From assembly GCF_003034995.1 (NCBI RefSeq), contig NZ_PZKF01000013.1, forward strand, positions 1 through 64,000: 64,000 nucleotides of DNA, written 5' to 3'. Position numbers and translations under genes: made by a program. Under the pieces are notes generated by a model. That model did no database searches and was not told where the DNA came from. It saw only the letters and a list, made by a program, of their open reading frames with translations. The stretch comes from Phaeovulum veldkampii DSM 11550. Its GTDB lineage: Bacteria > Pseudomonadota > Alphaproteobacteria > Rhodobacterales > Rhodobacteraceae. Below, piece after piece: positions 51,255 through 60,639 of this stretch (positions within the stretch are counted from its first letter, which is position 1; each line of letters starts with the position of its first letter).

Positions 51255-51722
51255 ATGACAGATACGGCGCTGGCCACGCAGGTGGAGGTGATCTTGCGCG
51301 ATCACGCGGGGGGCGAGGGGGCGGCGCTGCCGGTCCTGCATGCGGTTCAGCACGCCTTTGGCCACATCCCCGAGGCGGCGATGGCGCTGATCGCGCCCGC
51401 GCTGGGGCTGACGCAGGCCGAATTGCGGGGCCTCGTGACCTTTTACCCCGATTTTCGCGCCACCCCCGCAGGGCGCCATGTGCTGAAGCTGTGCCGGTCA
51501 GAAGCCTGCCAGGCCCGCGGCGGGCAGGCGCTGATCGAAGCCGCCAAGGCGCGGCTGGGGGTGGACTGGCATGAAACCACGCCCGACGGCGCGGTGACGC
51601 TGGAGCCGTCCTATTGCCTGGGCCTGTGTGCCTGTGGGCCGGGAGCGATGGTGAATGGCGAGTTGCACGCCAAACTTGACCCCGAGCGGCTGGAGAGGCT
51701 GCTGGCGGGCCTGTTGCCATGA
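51255..51722 (+). CDS. fdsG: NAD-dependent formate dehydrogenase gamma subunit
   Basis: A 155-residue NuoE-like subunit with a [2Fe-2S] cluster (CRSEAC and CLGLC, with spacing typical of thioredoxin-like ferredoxins). In FdsGBA(CD) formate dehydrogenases it hands electrons between FMN and other centres. GGGAGGG precedes the ATG. It is the first gene of the fds operon and overlaps fdsB by four bases. Confidence 0.95.
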   Translation: MTDTALATQVEVILRDHAGGEGAALPVLHAVQHAFGHIPEAAMALIAPALGLTQAELRGLVTFYPDFRATPAGRHVLKLCRSEACQARGGQALIEAAKARLGVDWHETTPDGAVTLEPSYCLGLCACGPGAMVNGELHAKLDPERLERLLAGLLP

Positions 51723-53245
51723 AGGTCTGGCTGCCCCGCGATGCCGCGGCCCGCGCCCTTGGCGCCGATGCCGTTGCGACAGCCCTGATCTCCGAGGCCG
51801 CCCGTCGCGGGGTGCGGCTTGATCTGGTCCGCACAGGCAGCCGTGGCATGATCTGGCTGGAACCGCTGGCAGAGATCTATACCAGCGCCGGGCGCACGGC
51901 CTTTGGCCCGCTGACACCCGAGGATGTGCCGGCGTTGTTCGACAGCCCTGAAACCCACCCCAAGGCACTGGGCCTGACCGAGGAGATCCCCTTTTTCAAA
52001 CGTCAGACCCGGCTGACCTTTGCCCGTGTCGGGCTGATCGACCCGCTTGACCTGGCCGAGTATGAGACACAGGGCGGGCTTGCAGGGCTGCGTCGCGCGC
52101 TGGGGCTGAGCCCGCCCGATATCGTGACCGAAGTCACCGATAGCGGCCTGCGCGGGCGCGGCGGGGCGGGCTTTCCGACCGGAGTGAAATGGGCCACCGT
52201 CGCGCGCGCGCCAGGGCCGCGAAAATACATCGTCTGCAACGCCGACGAGGGCGACAGCGGCACCTTTGCCGACCGGATGCTGATGGAGGGCGACCCGTTC
52301 TGCCTGATCGAGGGGATGACGATTGCGGCCCTCGCCACCGGCGCTGCGCAGGGCTATTGCTTCATCCGGTCGGAATACCCCGACGCCATCACCACCATGA
52401 CCGCTGCGGTGGCCATCGCCCGCGATGCGGGGGTTCTGGGGCGGTCGGTTCTGGACACCGGCCAAGCGTTTGACATCGAGATTCGCGTGGGCGCCGGGGC
52501 CTATGTCTGCGGCGAGGAAACCGCGCTGCTGAATGCGATCGAGGGGCGGCGCGGCACCGTGCGCGCCAAGCCCCCGCTGCCCGCGTTGCAGGGCCTGTTC
52601 GGCTGCCCGACGGTGGTGAACAACGTGCTCAGCCTTGCCACCATCCCGATCATCCTGTCACGCGGGGCGGCTTTTTACCGCGATTTCGGCATCGGCCGGT
52701 CGCGCGGCACGATGCCGTTGCAAATAGCCGGCAACGTGCGCCACGGCGGGCTGTTCGAAACCGCCTTTGGCATCACGCTGGGCGAGATCGTAACCGAGAT
52801 CGGCGGCGGAACTGCCAGCGGGCGCCCGGTCAAGGCGGTGCAGGTGGGCGGCCCGCTGGGCGCGTGGTTCCCGCCCGCGCTGTTTGACACGCCGCTGTGC
52901 TACGAGGAATTCGGCGCGAAAGAGGGGCTGGTGGGCCATGCCGGCTTTGTCGTGCTGGATGACACCGCCGACATGGCCGCCTATGCCCGCTTTGCGATGG
53001 AATTTTGCGCCGTCGAATCCTGCGGCAAATGCACCCCCTGCCGAATCGGCGCCGTCCGCGCGGTAGAAACGCTGGACCGGATAGCCGCAGGCGAGGCTGC
53101 CGCGCTGCCACTGCTGCGCGATCTGTGCCAGACGATGCGGCTTGGCTCGCTCTGTGCGCTGGGGGGCTTTGCGCCCTATCCGGTCTTGTCGGCGCTGACC
53201 CATTTCCCGGCCGATTTCGGCCTGAACACGGAGGCCGCAGCGTGA
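51719..53245 (+). CDS. fdsB: Formate dehydrogenase beta subunit (NuoF-like)
   Basis: A 508-residue flavoprotein subunit that reduces NAD+. FMN/NADH sites are GRGGAGFPTGVKW and GAGAYVCGEETALLNAIEG; a [4Fe-4S] site is ESCGKCTPCRIGAVR plus a later Cys. The N-terminus has an extra thioredoxin-like part as in R. capsulatus FdsB. It overlaps both neighbours. Confidence 0.96.
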   Translation: MKVWLPRDAAARALGADAVATALISEAARRGVRLDLVRTGSRGMIWLEPLAEIYTSAGRTAFGPLTPEDVPALFDSPETHPKALGLTEEIPFFKRQTRLTFARVGLIDPLDLAEYETQGGLAGLRRALGLSPPDIVTEVTDSGLRGRGGAGFPTGVKWATVARAPGPRKYIVCNADEGDSGTFADRMLMEGDPFCLIEGMTIAALATGAAQGYCFIRSEYPDAITTMTAAVAIARDAGVLGRSVLDTGQAFDIEIRVGAGAYVCGEETALLNAIEGRRGTVRAKPPLPALQGLFGCPTVVNNVLSLATIPIILSRGAAFYRDFGIGRSRGTMPLQIAGNVRHGGLFETAFGITLGEIVTEIGGGTASGRPVKAVQVGGPLGAWFPPALFDTPLCYEEFGAKEGLVGHAGFVVLDDTADMAAYARFAMEFCAVESCGKCTPCRIGAVRAVETLDRIAAGEAAALPLLRDLCQTMRLGSLCALGGFAPYPVLSALTHFPADFGLNTEAAA

Positions 53246-56082
53246 GGGATTTCATCCTGCCGACCGACAAGGGCACCCCCGCAGCCACCGGCGCCCCGGT
53301 CAGCCTGACCATCGACGGCCTGCCCGTGACTGTGCCCGCAGGCACCTCGGTCTTGCGCGCCGCGGCCGAGGCGGGGATCGCGATCCCCAAACTCTGCGCC
53401 ACCGACATGTTGGAGGCGGTCGGCGCCTGTCGGCTGTGTCTGGTGGAAATCGAGGGGATGCGGGGCACGCCCGCCTCGTGCACCACGCCCGTCACCCCCG
53501 GTATGGTGGTGCGAACCCAGACCGAAACGATCCGCGCGCTGCGCCGCGGGGTGATGGAGCTGACGATCTCGGACCACCCGCTGGAGTGCCTGACCTGCGC
53601 CGCCAACGGCGATTGCGAATTGCAGGACATGGCGGGCGCCGTGGGCCTGCGCGATGTCAGGTTCACCCCCGGCGCCAACCATTTTTTGCCTGGCAGCCCG
53701 CTGTGGCAAGCCAAGGACGACAGCACCCCCTATTTCACCTATGACCCTGCCAAATGCATTGTCTGCCTGCGCTGCGTGCGCGCCTGCGAAGAGGTGCAGG
53801 GCAGCTTTGCGCTGACCACGCTGGGCCGCGGCTTTGACAGCCGGGTCGCAACGGGCGGAGCGGATTTTCTACACTCTGACTGCGTCAGTTGCGGCGCCTG
53901 CGTGCAGGCTTGCCCGACCGCCACCCTGATCGAAAAGACCGTGCTAGATCTGGGCACCCCCGACCGCATCATTGCCACAACCTGCGCGTATTGCGGCGTC
54001 GGATGCAGCCTTGAGGCGCATCTGCGCGGCCCCGATCTGGTGCGGATGGTGCCCGCCCGAGACGGCCGCGCCAACCGCGGCCATTCCTGCGTGAAGGGCC
54101 GCTTTGCCTTTGGCTATGCCACCCACCCCGACCGGATCACGACGCCGATGATCCGCAAAGCGATCACCGACCCTTGGCGCCCCGTCTCATGGGACGAGGC
54201 CATCGGCTTTGCCGCGGCGCGGCTGGCCGCGATCCGCGACGAACACGGACCCGATGCGATCGGCGGTCTGACCTCGTCACGCTGCACCAACGAAGAAACC
54301 TTTCTGGTGCAAAAGATGATCCGCGCAGTGTTTGGCACCAACAACGTGGATACATGCGCGCGGGTTTGCCATTCGCCCACCGGCTACGGGCTGAAGCAGA
54401 CCTTTGGCACCTCGGCCGGCACACAGGATTTCGACAGCGTCGAACAGACCGATGTGGCGCTGGTGATCGGTGCCAACCCGACCGACGGGCATCCCGTCTT
54501 TGCCTCGCGGCTGCGGCGCAGGCTGCGGGCGGGGGCGCGGCTGATCGTGATCGACCCGCGCCGGATCGACCTGCTCGACAGCCCCCATGTCAGCGGTGCG
54601 CTGCATCTGGCGCTGCGGCCGGGCACCAATGTGGCGGTGCTGACGGCACTTGCGCATGTGATCGTGACCGAGGGGCTGGCCGATACCGCGTTTATCGCAG
54701 AGCGCTGCGATACCGACAGCTTTGCCGATTACATCGACTTTGCCGCCCGGCCCGGCCATGCCCCCGAGGCGATCGAAGGGCTGACCGGCGTGCCCGCCGG
54801 GCTGATCCGGCAGGCGGCGCGGGCCTATGCCACCGGTGGCAATGGGGCGATCTATTACGGGCTGGGGGTCACCGAACATTCGCAAGGCTCCACCACGGTG
54901 ATGGCAATTGCCAATCTGGCGATGCTGACCGGCAACATCGGCCGCCCCGGCGTGGGCGTGAACCCGCTGCGCGGCCAGAACAATGTGCAGGGATCGTGCG
55001 ACATGGGCAGCTTTCCGCACGAATTGCCCGGCTATCGCCCGGTGGGCGATGAGGCCGCCCGCGGCCTGTTCGAGGCGATCTGGGGTGTGGCGCTGTCACC
55101 CGAGCCGGGGCTGCGCATCCCCAACATGCTGGATGCCGCGCTCGCAGGGCGGTTTCGGGCGCTTTACATCCAGGGCGAGGATATTCTGCGATCGGACCCC
55201 GACACCCGCCATGTCGCTGCGGGCCTTGCCGCGATGGATTGTGTGATCGTGCAGGATCTGTTCCTGACCGAAACCGCCAGCTATGCTCATGTGTTCTTGC
55301 CCGGCGCCAGCTTTCTGGAGAAGGACGGCACCTTCACCAACGCCGAACGCCGCATCAACCGGGTGCGCCGGGTGATGCCGCCCAAGGCCGGGCTGGCCGA
55401 CTGGCAGGTGACGCAGCGGCTGGCCAATGCGATGGGGGCGGGCTGGGCCTATGACCACCCCGAACAGATCATGGCCGAAATCGCCGCCACAACACCGGCC
55501 TTTGCCGGGGTCAGCTATGCGCTGCTGGACCGGCTTGGTTCGGTCCAGTGGCCCTGCACAGATGCCGCGCCCGAGGGCACGCCGATCATGCACGCGCAGG
55601 GCTTTGTGCGCGGCAAGGGGCGGTTCATCCGCACCGATTATATTGCCACCGAAGAACGCACCGGCGCGCGCTTTCCGCTGCTGCTGACCACCGGCCGCGT
55701 GCTCAGCCAGTATAACGTTGGCGCCCAGACCCGGCGCACCGCAAACAGCGTCTGGCATGCCGAGGATATGCTGGAGATTCATCCCCATGATGCCGAGGTG
55801 CGCGGCGTGACCGAAGGCGCCCTTGTGCGGCTGGCCAGCCGCAGCGGCGAAACCACCCTGCGCGCGCGGCTGACCGAACGGCTGGCGCCGGGGGTGGTGT
55901 ATACGACCTTCCACCACCCCGAAACACAGGCCAATGTGGTGACCACCGACACCTCTGACTGGGCCACCAACTGCCCGGAATACAAGGTAACAGCGGTTCA
56001 GGTGACGCTGTCGAACGGGCCGTCGGACTGGCAGGCCGACTATGCCGCACAGGCCCGCGCGGCGCGGCGCGTGATGCCCTGA
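53242..56082 (+). CDS. fdsA: Formate dehydrogenase alpha subunit, Mo-bisMGD catalytic
   Basis: A 946-residue catalytic subunit. It has an N-terminal [2Fe-2S] ferredoxin domain, a His/Cys [4Fe-4S] stretch, two [4Fe-4S] clusters (CIVCLRCVRACEE and CVSCGACVQACP), and a Mo-domain cluster (CAYCGVGC). The Mo ligand is Cys376 in VCHSPTG: an ordinary TGC codon, so it is not a selenoprotein. The MGD-binding domain ends with a region like NCPEYKVTAVQV. The start is GTG overlapping fdsB. It oxidises formate to CO2, and can in principle do the reverse. Confidence 0.97.
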   Translation: MRDFILPTDKGTPAATGAPVSLTIDGLPVTVPAGTSVLRAAAEAGIAIPKLCATDMLEAVGACRLCLVEIEGMRGTPASCTTPVTPGMVVRTQTETIRALRRGVMELTISDHPLECLTCAANGDCELQDMAGAVGLRDVRFTPGANHFLPGSPLWQAKDDSTPYFTYDPAKCIVCLRCVRACEEVQGSFALTTLGRGFDSRVATGGADFLHSDCVSCGACVQACPTATLIEKTVLDLGTPDRIIATTCAYCGVGCSLEAHLRGPDLVRMVPARDGRANRGHSCVKGRFAFGYATHPDRITTPMIRKAITDPWRPVSWDEAIGFAAARLAAIRDEHGPDAIGGLTSSRCTNEETFLVQKMIRAVFGTNNVDTCARVCHSPTGYGLKQTFGTSAGTQDFDSVEQTDVALVIGANPTDGHPVFASRLRRRLRAGARLIVIDPRRIDLLDSPHVSGALHLALRPGTNVAVLTALAHVIVTEGLADTAFIAERCDTDSFADYIDFAARPGHAPEAIEGLTGVPAGLIRQAARAYATGGNGAIYYGLGVTEHSQGSTTVMAIANLAMLTGNIGRPGVGVNPLRGQNNVQGSCDMGSFPHELPGYRPVGDEAARGLFEAIWGVALSPEPGLRIPNMLDAALAGRFRALYIQGEDILRSDPDTRHVAAGLAAMDCVIVQDLFLTETASYAHVFLPGASFLEKDGTFTNAERRINRVRRVMPPKAGLADWQVTQRLANAMGAGWAYDHPEQIMAEIAATTPAFAGVSYALLDRLGSVQWPCTDAAPEGTPIMHAQGFVRGKGRFIRTDYIATEERTGARFPLLLTTGRVLSQYNVGAQTRRTANSVWHAEDMLEIHPHDAEVRGVTEGALVRLASRSGETTLRARLTERLAPGVVYTTFHHPETQANVVTTDTSDWATNCPEYKVTAVQVTLSNGPSDWQADYAAQARAARRVMP

Positions 56083-56084
56083 CG

Positions 56085-56885
56085 ATGCGCGCACTGTGGT
56101 CGGCCCATGCCATTTGCGATGCGGGCGGCGCCCCCGGCAGCCGCGCGCTGGCCGAAGAGGTGCCGGTGGCGCTGGTCTATGATGGCGCGACACAGGCGGT
56201 GATGATGGCCAGCCCCGCCGATCTGGAGGATTTCGTTCTGGGTTTTGCCCTGACCGAGGGGATAGTGCGCGGCCGCGCCGAAATCACCGCGACCGAGATC
56301 GTCGATCAGGGCCGCGGCATCGAGGCGCGCGCCTGGCTGGCCCCCGGCGCGGGCGCGGCGCTGGCACAGCGGCGGCGGGCCGGGGTCGGGCCGCTGGGCT
56401 GCGGCCTGTGCGGCATCAACAGCCTGAGCGAGGCACTCCGCCCCCTGCCCCGCATCGCCCGTGCGGCGCGGCTAACCGCCGACAGCCCCGGCCGCGCGAT
56501 GGCTGCCCTGGCCGCGGCGCAACCGCTGCAAGACGCCACGCGTGCGGCCCATGCGGCGGGGTTCTGGCTCCCCTCAGCCGGGCTGATCGCGCTGCGCGAG
56601 GATGTGGGCCGCCACAACGCGCTGGACAAGCTGGCAGGCGCGCTGGCGCGGGCCGGCATCGCGCCGGATACAGGCGCGGTGGTGCTGACCTCGCGCCTGT
56701 CGGTCGATCTGGTGCAAAAGGCGGCGGTGATCGGCGCGGGGGTGCTGATCGCGGCTTCGGCGCCCACCGCGCTGGCGGTGGCCGAGGCCGAAGCCGCCGG
56801 GATCACAGTGATCGCCCGAACCCGCGGCAACGCCTATGACATCCACACCCACGCCGACCGGATCGGCCCGGAGCAGGCTGCATGA
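56085..56885 (+). CDS. fdhD: FdhD/FdsC sulfurtransferase chaperone
   Basis: A 266-residue protein that sulfurates the Mo cofactor before it enters the formate dehydrogenase. The Cys motif is GCGLCGIN, corresponding to the C-x2-C loop of FdhD, and ALREDVGRHNALDKL is the family signature. It is also called fdsC in R. capsulatus. It lies two bases after fdsA. Confidence 0.95.
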   Translation: MRALWSAHAICDAGGAPGSRALAEEVPVALVYDGATQAVMMASPADLEDFVLGFALTEGIVRGRAEITATEIVDQGRGIEARAWLAPGAGAALAQRRRAGVGPLGCGLCGINSLSEALRPLPRIARAARLTADSPGRAMAALAAAQPLQDATRAAHAAGFWLPSAGLIALREDVGRHNALDKLAGALARAGIAPDTGAVVLTSRLSVDLVQKAAVIGAGVLIAASAPTALAVAEAEAAGITVIARTRGNAYDIHTHADRIGPEQAA

Positions 56886-57100
56886 CCGATGACAAGCTGA
56901 TCCGCATGGCCAACCAGATTGCCGCCTTTTTTGTCACCCAGCCGGGCGATGCCGCGGTAGCGGTGGCAGCGCATCTGAACGACAACTGGGCGCCCGCGAT
57001 GCGTGCCGATCTGCTGGCCCATATCGCGGCGGGCGGGGCGGGGCTGGCGCCCGCTGTGCTGGCCGCCGCCCCCGCGATCAGGCCCGCGGGGCAACGCTGA
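56882..57100 (+). CDS. fdsD: Formate dehydrogenase delta subunit
   Basis: A 72-residue protein beginning DDKLIRMANQIAAFFVTQP, matching FdsD, the small subunit found with FdsGBA and needed for a stable enzyme. It starts at ATGA overlapping fdhD and ends four bases before the convergent SDR gene. Confidence 0.92.
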   Translation: MTDDKLIRMANQIAAFFVTQPGDAAVAVAAHLNDNWAPAMRADLLAHIAAGGAGLAPAVLAAAPAIRPAGQR

Positions 57101-57104
57101 CAGG

Positions 57105-57842
57105 TCAGACGTGCTGGCCGCCGTTCACCTCGATCTCGGTGCCGGTCACATAGCTGGACTGGTCAGAGCACAGGAACCAGATCACATCGGCCACCTCGCG
57201 CGGCTGGCCAAGGCGTCGCTGCGGCAGGGTTTCCACGATCTTTTCGGTGCCGGGCGACAGGATCGAGGTTTCGATCTCGCCCGGAGCAATCGCGTTGACC
57301 CGCACCCCGAGAGGGCCGAAATCATGCGCCATTTCGCGCGTCAGCGCGGCCAGCGCCGCCTTTGAGGTGGAATAGGCCGCGCCGGCAAAGGGATGCACCC
57401 GCGCCCCCGCGATCGAGGTGACGTTGACCACCGCGCCGTGGGCTGCCGACAATTCCTCTTTCAGGCCCCGCGCCAGAATGATTGAGGCGAAGAAGTTGAC
57501 GTGGAACACCTGGCCCCAGGTCCGCAGGTCGGTTTCGAGCGTGTTCAACCGCGCGCCTCCCTCCCCCTTGGGCGATATCCCGGCATTGTTGACCAGCGCG
57601 TGCAGCTTGCCATTCAGCCGGTCGCGGATTTCGGCGATCGCCTCGATGGTCTGGGTCGGGTTGGCCAGATCGACCTGAATGTGATCCTCGCGCCCGCCGC
57701 CCCAGGGGCATTGTTCGGGGAAGGGCTGGCGTGAACAGGTGATGATCCGCCACCCCTCGCGCGCGAAACGCTTCACCGTCGCATGGCCGATCCCCCGGCT
57801 GGCGCCGGTCAGCAGCATTACCCTGCGGTCATCTGTCGGCAT
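57105..57842 (-). CDS. SDR-family oxidoreductase
   Basis: A 245-residue short-chain dehydrogenase: cofactor loop TGASRGIGHATVKRF, NNAG, the catalytic Tyr/Lys in AAYSTSKAALAALT, and a C-terminal TGTEIEVNGGQHV. It looks like a FabG-type 3-oxoacyl reductase or related enzyme. The substrate is not evident. It has its own transcript, convergent with fds. Confidence 0.88.
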   Translation of the reverse strand: MPTDDRRVMLLTGASRGIGHATVKRFAREGWRIITCSRQPFPEQCPWGGGREDHIQVDLANPTQTIEAIAEIRDRLNGKLHALVNNAGISPKGEGGARLNTLETDLRTWGQVFHVNFFASIILARGLKEELSAAHGAVVNVTSIAGARVHPFAGAAYSTSKAALAALTREMAHDFGPLGVRVNAIAPGEIETSILSPGTEKIVETLPQRRLGQPREVADVIWFLCSDQSSYVTGTEIEVNGGQHV

Positions 57843-57976
57843 GAGCCTCTCCTTGTTCCGGCTACAAGACCTAGTCTTTTTATCAGCAAACGCAACCGCG
57901 CTGTGGCGCCGCAGCGGGTCTTGGCAGGGGGGCGGTTAGGCGATACCACTTGCCCCACATTCCCCGGGGGCCAGCC

Positions 57977-58870
57977 ATGAGAAAGCAGACCATGAACCGA
58001 GACTGGATCGCCACCGCCCGCACCCTGTCTGAGGCGCTGCCCTATCTGCAACGCTACACCGGCGCGGTCGTGGTGGTGAAGTTCGGCGGCAACGCGATGG
58101 GCGACGACGAGGCGATGGCCGAATTCGCCCGCGACATCGTGCTGATGCGGCAGGTCGGCATGAACCCGGTGGTGGTGCATGGCGGCGGCCCGATGATCAA
58201 CGAGATGCTGAAAAAACTGGGCATCGAAAGCCAGTGGGTGCGCGGCAAACGCGTGACCGACAAGGCCACCGTCGAGGTGGTGGAGATGATCCTGTCGGGG
58301 CTGGTGAACAAGCGCATCGTGCAGGCAATCATGGATGCGGGCGGCCGTGCCGTGGGCATTTCCGGCAAGGATGACGATCTGATGGTATGTGAGGCCGACG
58401 ACCCGGAGCTGGGCTTTGTCGGTCGGCCGGTGGAAATGAACGTGCAGGTGCTGCGCGATCTTTACAATGCCGGGATCATTCCGGTGGTGGCCCCGGTGGC
58501 CACCGGAATGGCCGAGAACGAAACCTTCAACGTCAACGGCGACACCGCCGCGGGGGCGATCGCCGGGGCTCTCAAGGCCGACCGGCTGCTGCTGCTGACC
58601 GATGTCGCCGGCGTCAAGAACGAAGCGGGCGAGGTGATGACCCAACTGACCCCTGACGAGGTGCGCGAGATGACCGCCCGCGGGGTGATCGCGGGGGGCA
58701 TGATCCCGAAAACCGAAACCGCGCTGAAGGCGCTGGAGGAGGGGGTGCGTGCCGTGGTGATCCTTGATGGCCGGGTGCCCAATGCCTGCCTGCTGGAACT
58801 GTTCACCGATCACGGCGCGGGCAGCCTGATCCGCTCGACCGAGCCGCGGGTCAAGCCGCGCAGCCGATGA
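57977..58870 (+). CDS. argB: Acetylglutamate kinase
   Basis: ArgB phosphorylates N-acetylglutamate in arginine synthesis. The 297-residue protein has [40 protein letters not shown] and the N-terminal helix of arginine-inhibited hexameric types ([20 protein letters not shown]). I use ATG 57977, which follows CCGGGGG; a second in-frame ATG at 57992 is possible. The next two genes are coupled to it. Confidence 0.95.
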   Translation: MRKQTMNRDWIATARTLSEALPYLQRYTGAVVVVKFGGNAMGDDEAMAEFARDIVLMRQVGMNPVVVHGGGPMINEMLKKLGIESQWVRGKRVTDKATVEVVEMILSGLVNKRIVQAIMDAGGRAVGISGKDDDLMVCEADDPELGFVGRPVEMNVQVLRDLYNAGIIPVVAPVATGMAENETFNVNGDTAAGAIAGALKADRLLLLTDVAGVKNEAGEVMTQLTPDEVREMTARGVIAGGMIPKTETALKALEEGVRAVVILDGRVPNACLLELFTDHGAGSLIRSTEPRVKPRSR

Positions 58871-59517
58871 CCGGCCTTGCCGCGCTGACTGCGGCGGCGG
58901 CGGCGGACCGGCTGTTCGTCTCGGGCGGGTTTCACCCGGAACCAGGTGACGGCGCGCCCGAGGGCTGCGGCACGCTGCTGCTGCTATCGCCCGACGAGCC
59001 GGGCTTTTGGCCCCATGTCACCAGCCAGCCGGAATTTGCCGATGGCGCCGCCAACCCGCTGGACCGCTGGTCAGCCCGCGTGATCAGCGCGCTGGCGCAC
59101 AGCTTTGGCGGGCAGGCGCTGTTTCCCTTCGGCGGGCCACCATGGCACCCGTTCTACACCTGGGCACTGCGGTCTGGCAGGGCCTGGGCCGCGCCGGTCA
59201 CGTTGTTGGTGCATGACCGGATGGGGCTTTTCGCCTCATATCGCGGGGCGCTGGCGGTGCCGGGGCGGTGGGTTCTGCCGCAGCCCCCAAGCTGCCCCTG
59301 CGACGGCTGCGCCCGGCCCTGCCTGACTGCCTGCCCTGCAAGCGCGCTGGGGGCCGCGGGCTATGACGTTGCGGCCTGCCATGCCCATCTGGACCGGCCC
59401 GAGGGGAAAGATTGTCTTTCCGCGGGCTGCGTCACTCGCCGCGCTTGCCCCGCCAGCATCGGCTATGGCAGGCTGGGCCAACAATCAGCCTGGCACATGA
59501 GGCAATTCCACAAATGA
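58867..59517 (+). CDS. Cys-rich iron-sulfur protein downstream of argB
   Basis: A 216-residue protein with a compact cysteine cluster in its C-terminal third: Cys143, 145, 148, 152, 156, then 171, 183, 188 and 194. C-x2-C-x3-C-x3-C from 145 to 156 fits one [4Fe-4S] cluster, and [12 protein letters not shown] may help bind another. The N-terminal two-thirds look globular but match no family I know ([20 protein letters not shown] is distinctive). The tail resembles the ferredoxin part of QueG-type proteins. It is coupled to argB and the next gene. Function unknown. Confidence 0.78.
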   Translation: MTGLAALTAAAAADRLFVSGGFHPEPGDGAPEGCGTLLLLSPDEPGFWPHVTSQPEFADGAANPLDRWSARVISALAHSFGGQALFPFGGPPWHPFYTWALRSGRAWAAPVTLLVHDRMGLFASYRGALAVPGRWVLPQPPSCPCDGCARPCLTACPASALGAAGYDVAACHAHLDRPEGKDCLSAGCVTRRACPASIGYGRLGQQSAWHMRQFHK

Positions 59518-60038
59518 TACCAATGGGACACCGGCGCCTGATCCTGACGCGCCACGCGAAATCGGCCTGGGATGACCCCCTGCTTGCAGATCACGACCGC
59601 CCGCTGAACGACCGCGGGCGCCGCGCAGCGCGTGAACTGGGCGACTGGCTGGCCTCGCGCGGCTATGAACCCGAAGAGGTGCTGTGTTCAGATGCCCTGC
59701 GCACCCGCGAAACCTGGGACGGTGTCGCGGCCGCGGTGCTGGAGGTGCGGCCAGTGGTGCGGATCGAGCCGCGGCTGTATCAGGCTGGCCCCGATGTGCT
59801 GATGGCAGCGCTCAAGGCGGCCACCGCGCCCACGGTGATGATGCTGGCGCATAACCCCGGCATCGCCGAATTTGCGCGGATGCTGCCCGCCCGCGCGCCG
59901 GTGACACCCGATTTCACGCGTTATCCCACCTGCGCCACGCTGGTGGTCGATTTCCAGATCGAACGCTGGGCCGATCTGGCCCCCGGCGAAGGCAGCGTGA
60001 TGGATTTCTTTACGCCTGCAAGCCGCGGTCGCGGCTGA
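59514..60038 (+). CDS. SixA-like histidine phosphatase
   Basis: A 174-residue protein with the RHG motif LTRHAKSAWDD (catalytic His14), CSDALRTRETWDG and LAHNPGIAEFARML. SixA members dephosphorylate histidine phosphotransfer proteins or small molecules. It begins at ATGA overlapping the previous gene and ends before a terminator. Confidence 0.9.
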   Translation: MIPMGHRRLILTRHAKSAWDDPLLADHDRPLNDRGRRAARELGDWLASRGYEPEEVLCSDALRTRETWDGVAAAVLEVRPVVRIEPRLYQAGPDVLMAALKAATAPTVMMLAHNPGIAEFARMLPARAPVTPDFTRYPTCATLVVDFQIERWADLAPGEGSVMDFFTPASRGRG

Positions 60039-60044
60039 GACCGG

Positions 60045-60068
60045 AAAAAGGGGGCCACCGGCCCCCTT
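60045..60068 (-). terminator. Stem-loop between the SixA-like gene and the ferredoxin gene
   Basis: AAGGGGGCC (60048-60056) pairs with GGCCCCCTT (60060-60068) around a 3-base loop. Adjoining A residues on the plus strand (60045-60049) give a T tract on the minus strand, so it fits as the terminator of the ferredoxin gene that ends at 60086. It may also act on the plus-strand transcript. Confidence 0.75.
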
Positions 60069-60085
60069 ACCCGCCGCATGGCGGC

Positions 60086-60454
60086 TCAGGCGCCGCCGGG
60101 TTCGCCTGTAAAGCTGATCGTCACATCCTCGTCGCGGGCAATGAACTGGCAGGCCAGCCGATACCGCGGCGGCATATCGCGCACCTCGGCATCTTCGATT
60201 TCCTGTGGGGTCAGCCTGCCCAGTTCCTTGAGCTTGCTCTTTTCTTTCTCGGTCAGATAGATCCCCATCTTCGTGCTGGGATCGGCATAGGTGACCTCGA
60301 TCAGGCACGAGCCACAATTGCCATCGCGGCATTCGAAGGGGATCGGGATCTTGTGCTCTTCCGCCAGAGCCAGAACCGTCCGGGTATCCCCCGCCACCGC
60401 ATACACGGTTTTCGGACCGTGCAGCAGGGGCGAGGAAAAAGTGATGACTGCCAT
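60086..60454 (-). CDS. [2Fe-2S] plant-type ferredoxin
   Basis: A 122-residue ferredoxin with the C-x4-C-x2-C motif at Cys42, Cys47 and Cys50 (CRDGNCGSC) and the fourth ligand Cys102 (RLACQF), so it is plant-type rather than adrenodoxin-type. A charged segment between them (LTEKEKSKLKELGRLT) is longer than usual. Such ferredoxins are common in Rhodobacteraceae; the electron donor or acceptor is unknown. I use Met 60454; the longer frame starts without homology. Confidence 0.9.
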   Translation of the reverse strand: MAVITFSSPLLHGPKTVYAVAGDTRTVLALAEEHKIPIPFECRDGNCGSCLIEVTYADPSTKMGIYLTEKEKSKLKELGRLTPQEIEDAEVRDMPPRYRLACQFIARDEDVTISFTGEPGGA

Positions 60455-60639
60455 AGTGCATATCCCTTTGCTGATCGGCGGCCCCACCATCGGGGCAACC
60501 GACAATTGCCTGGCCGCGCGACCTGCGCGAACCATCAGGGGATGACGCAATTAGCGTGCCATGTTGTCGGCCGCAAATGACTGGCGCAACCCGCGATCTT
60601 GTCGGAAATGCGACACGATATGTCAGGCGGTGATGTGGC

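Noticed and set aside
54361-54372. Selenocysteine in the formate dehydrogenase
   Set aside because: The Mo-ligand codon is TGC (Cys), not TGA, and the frame needs no recoding.
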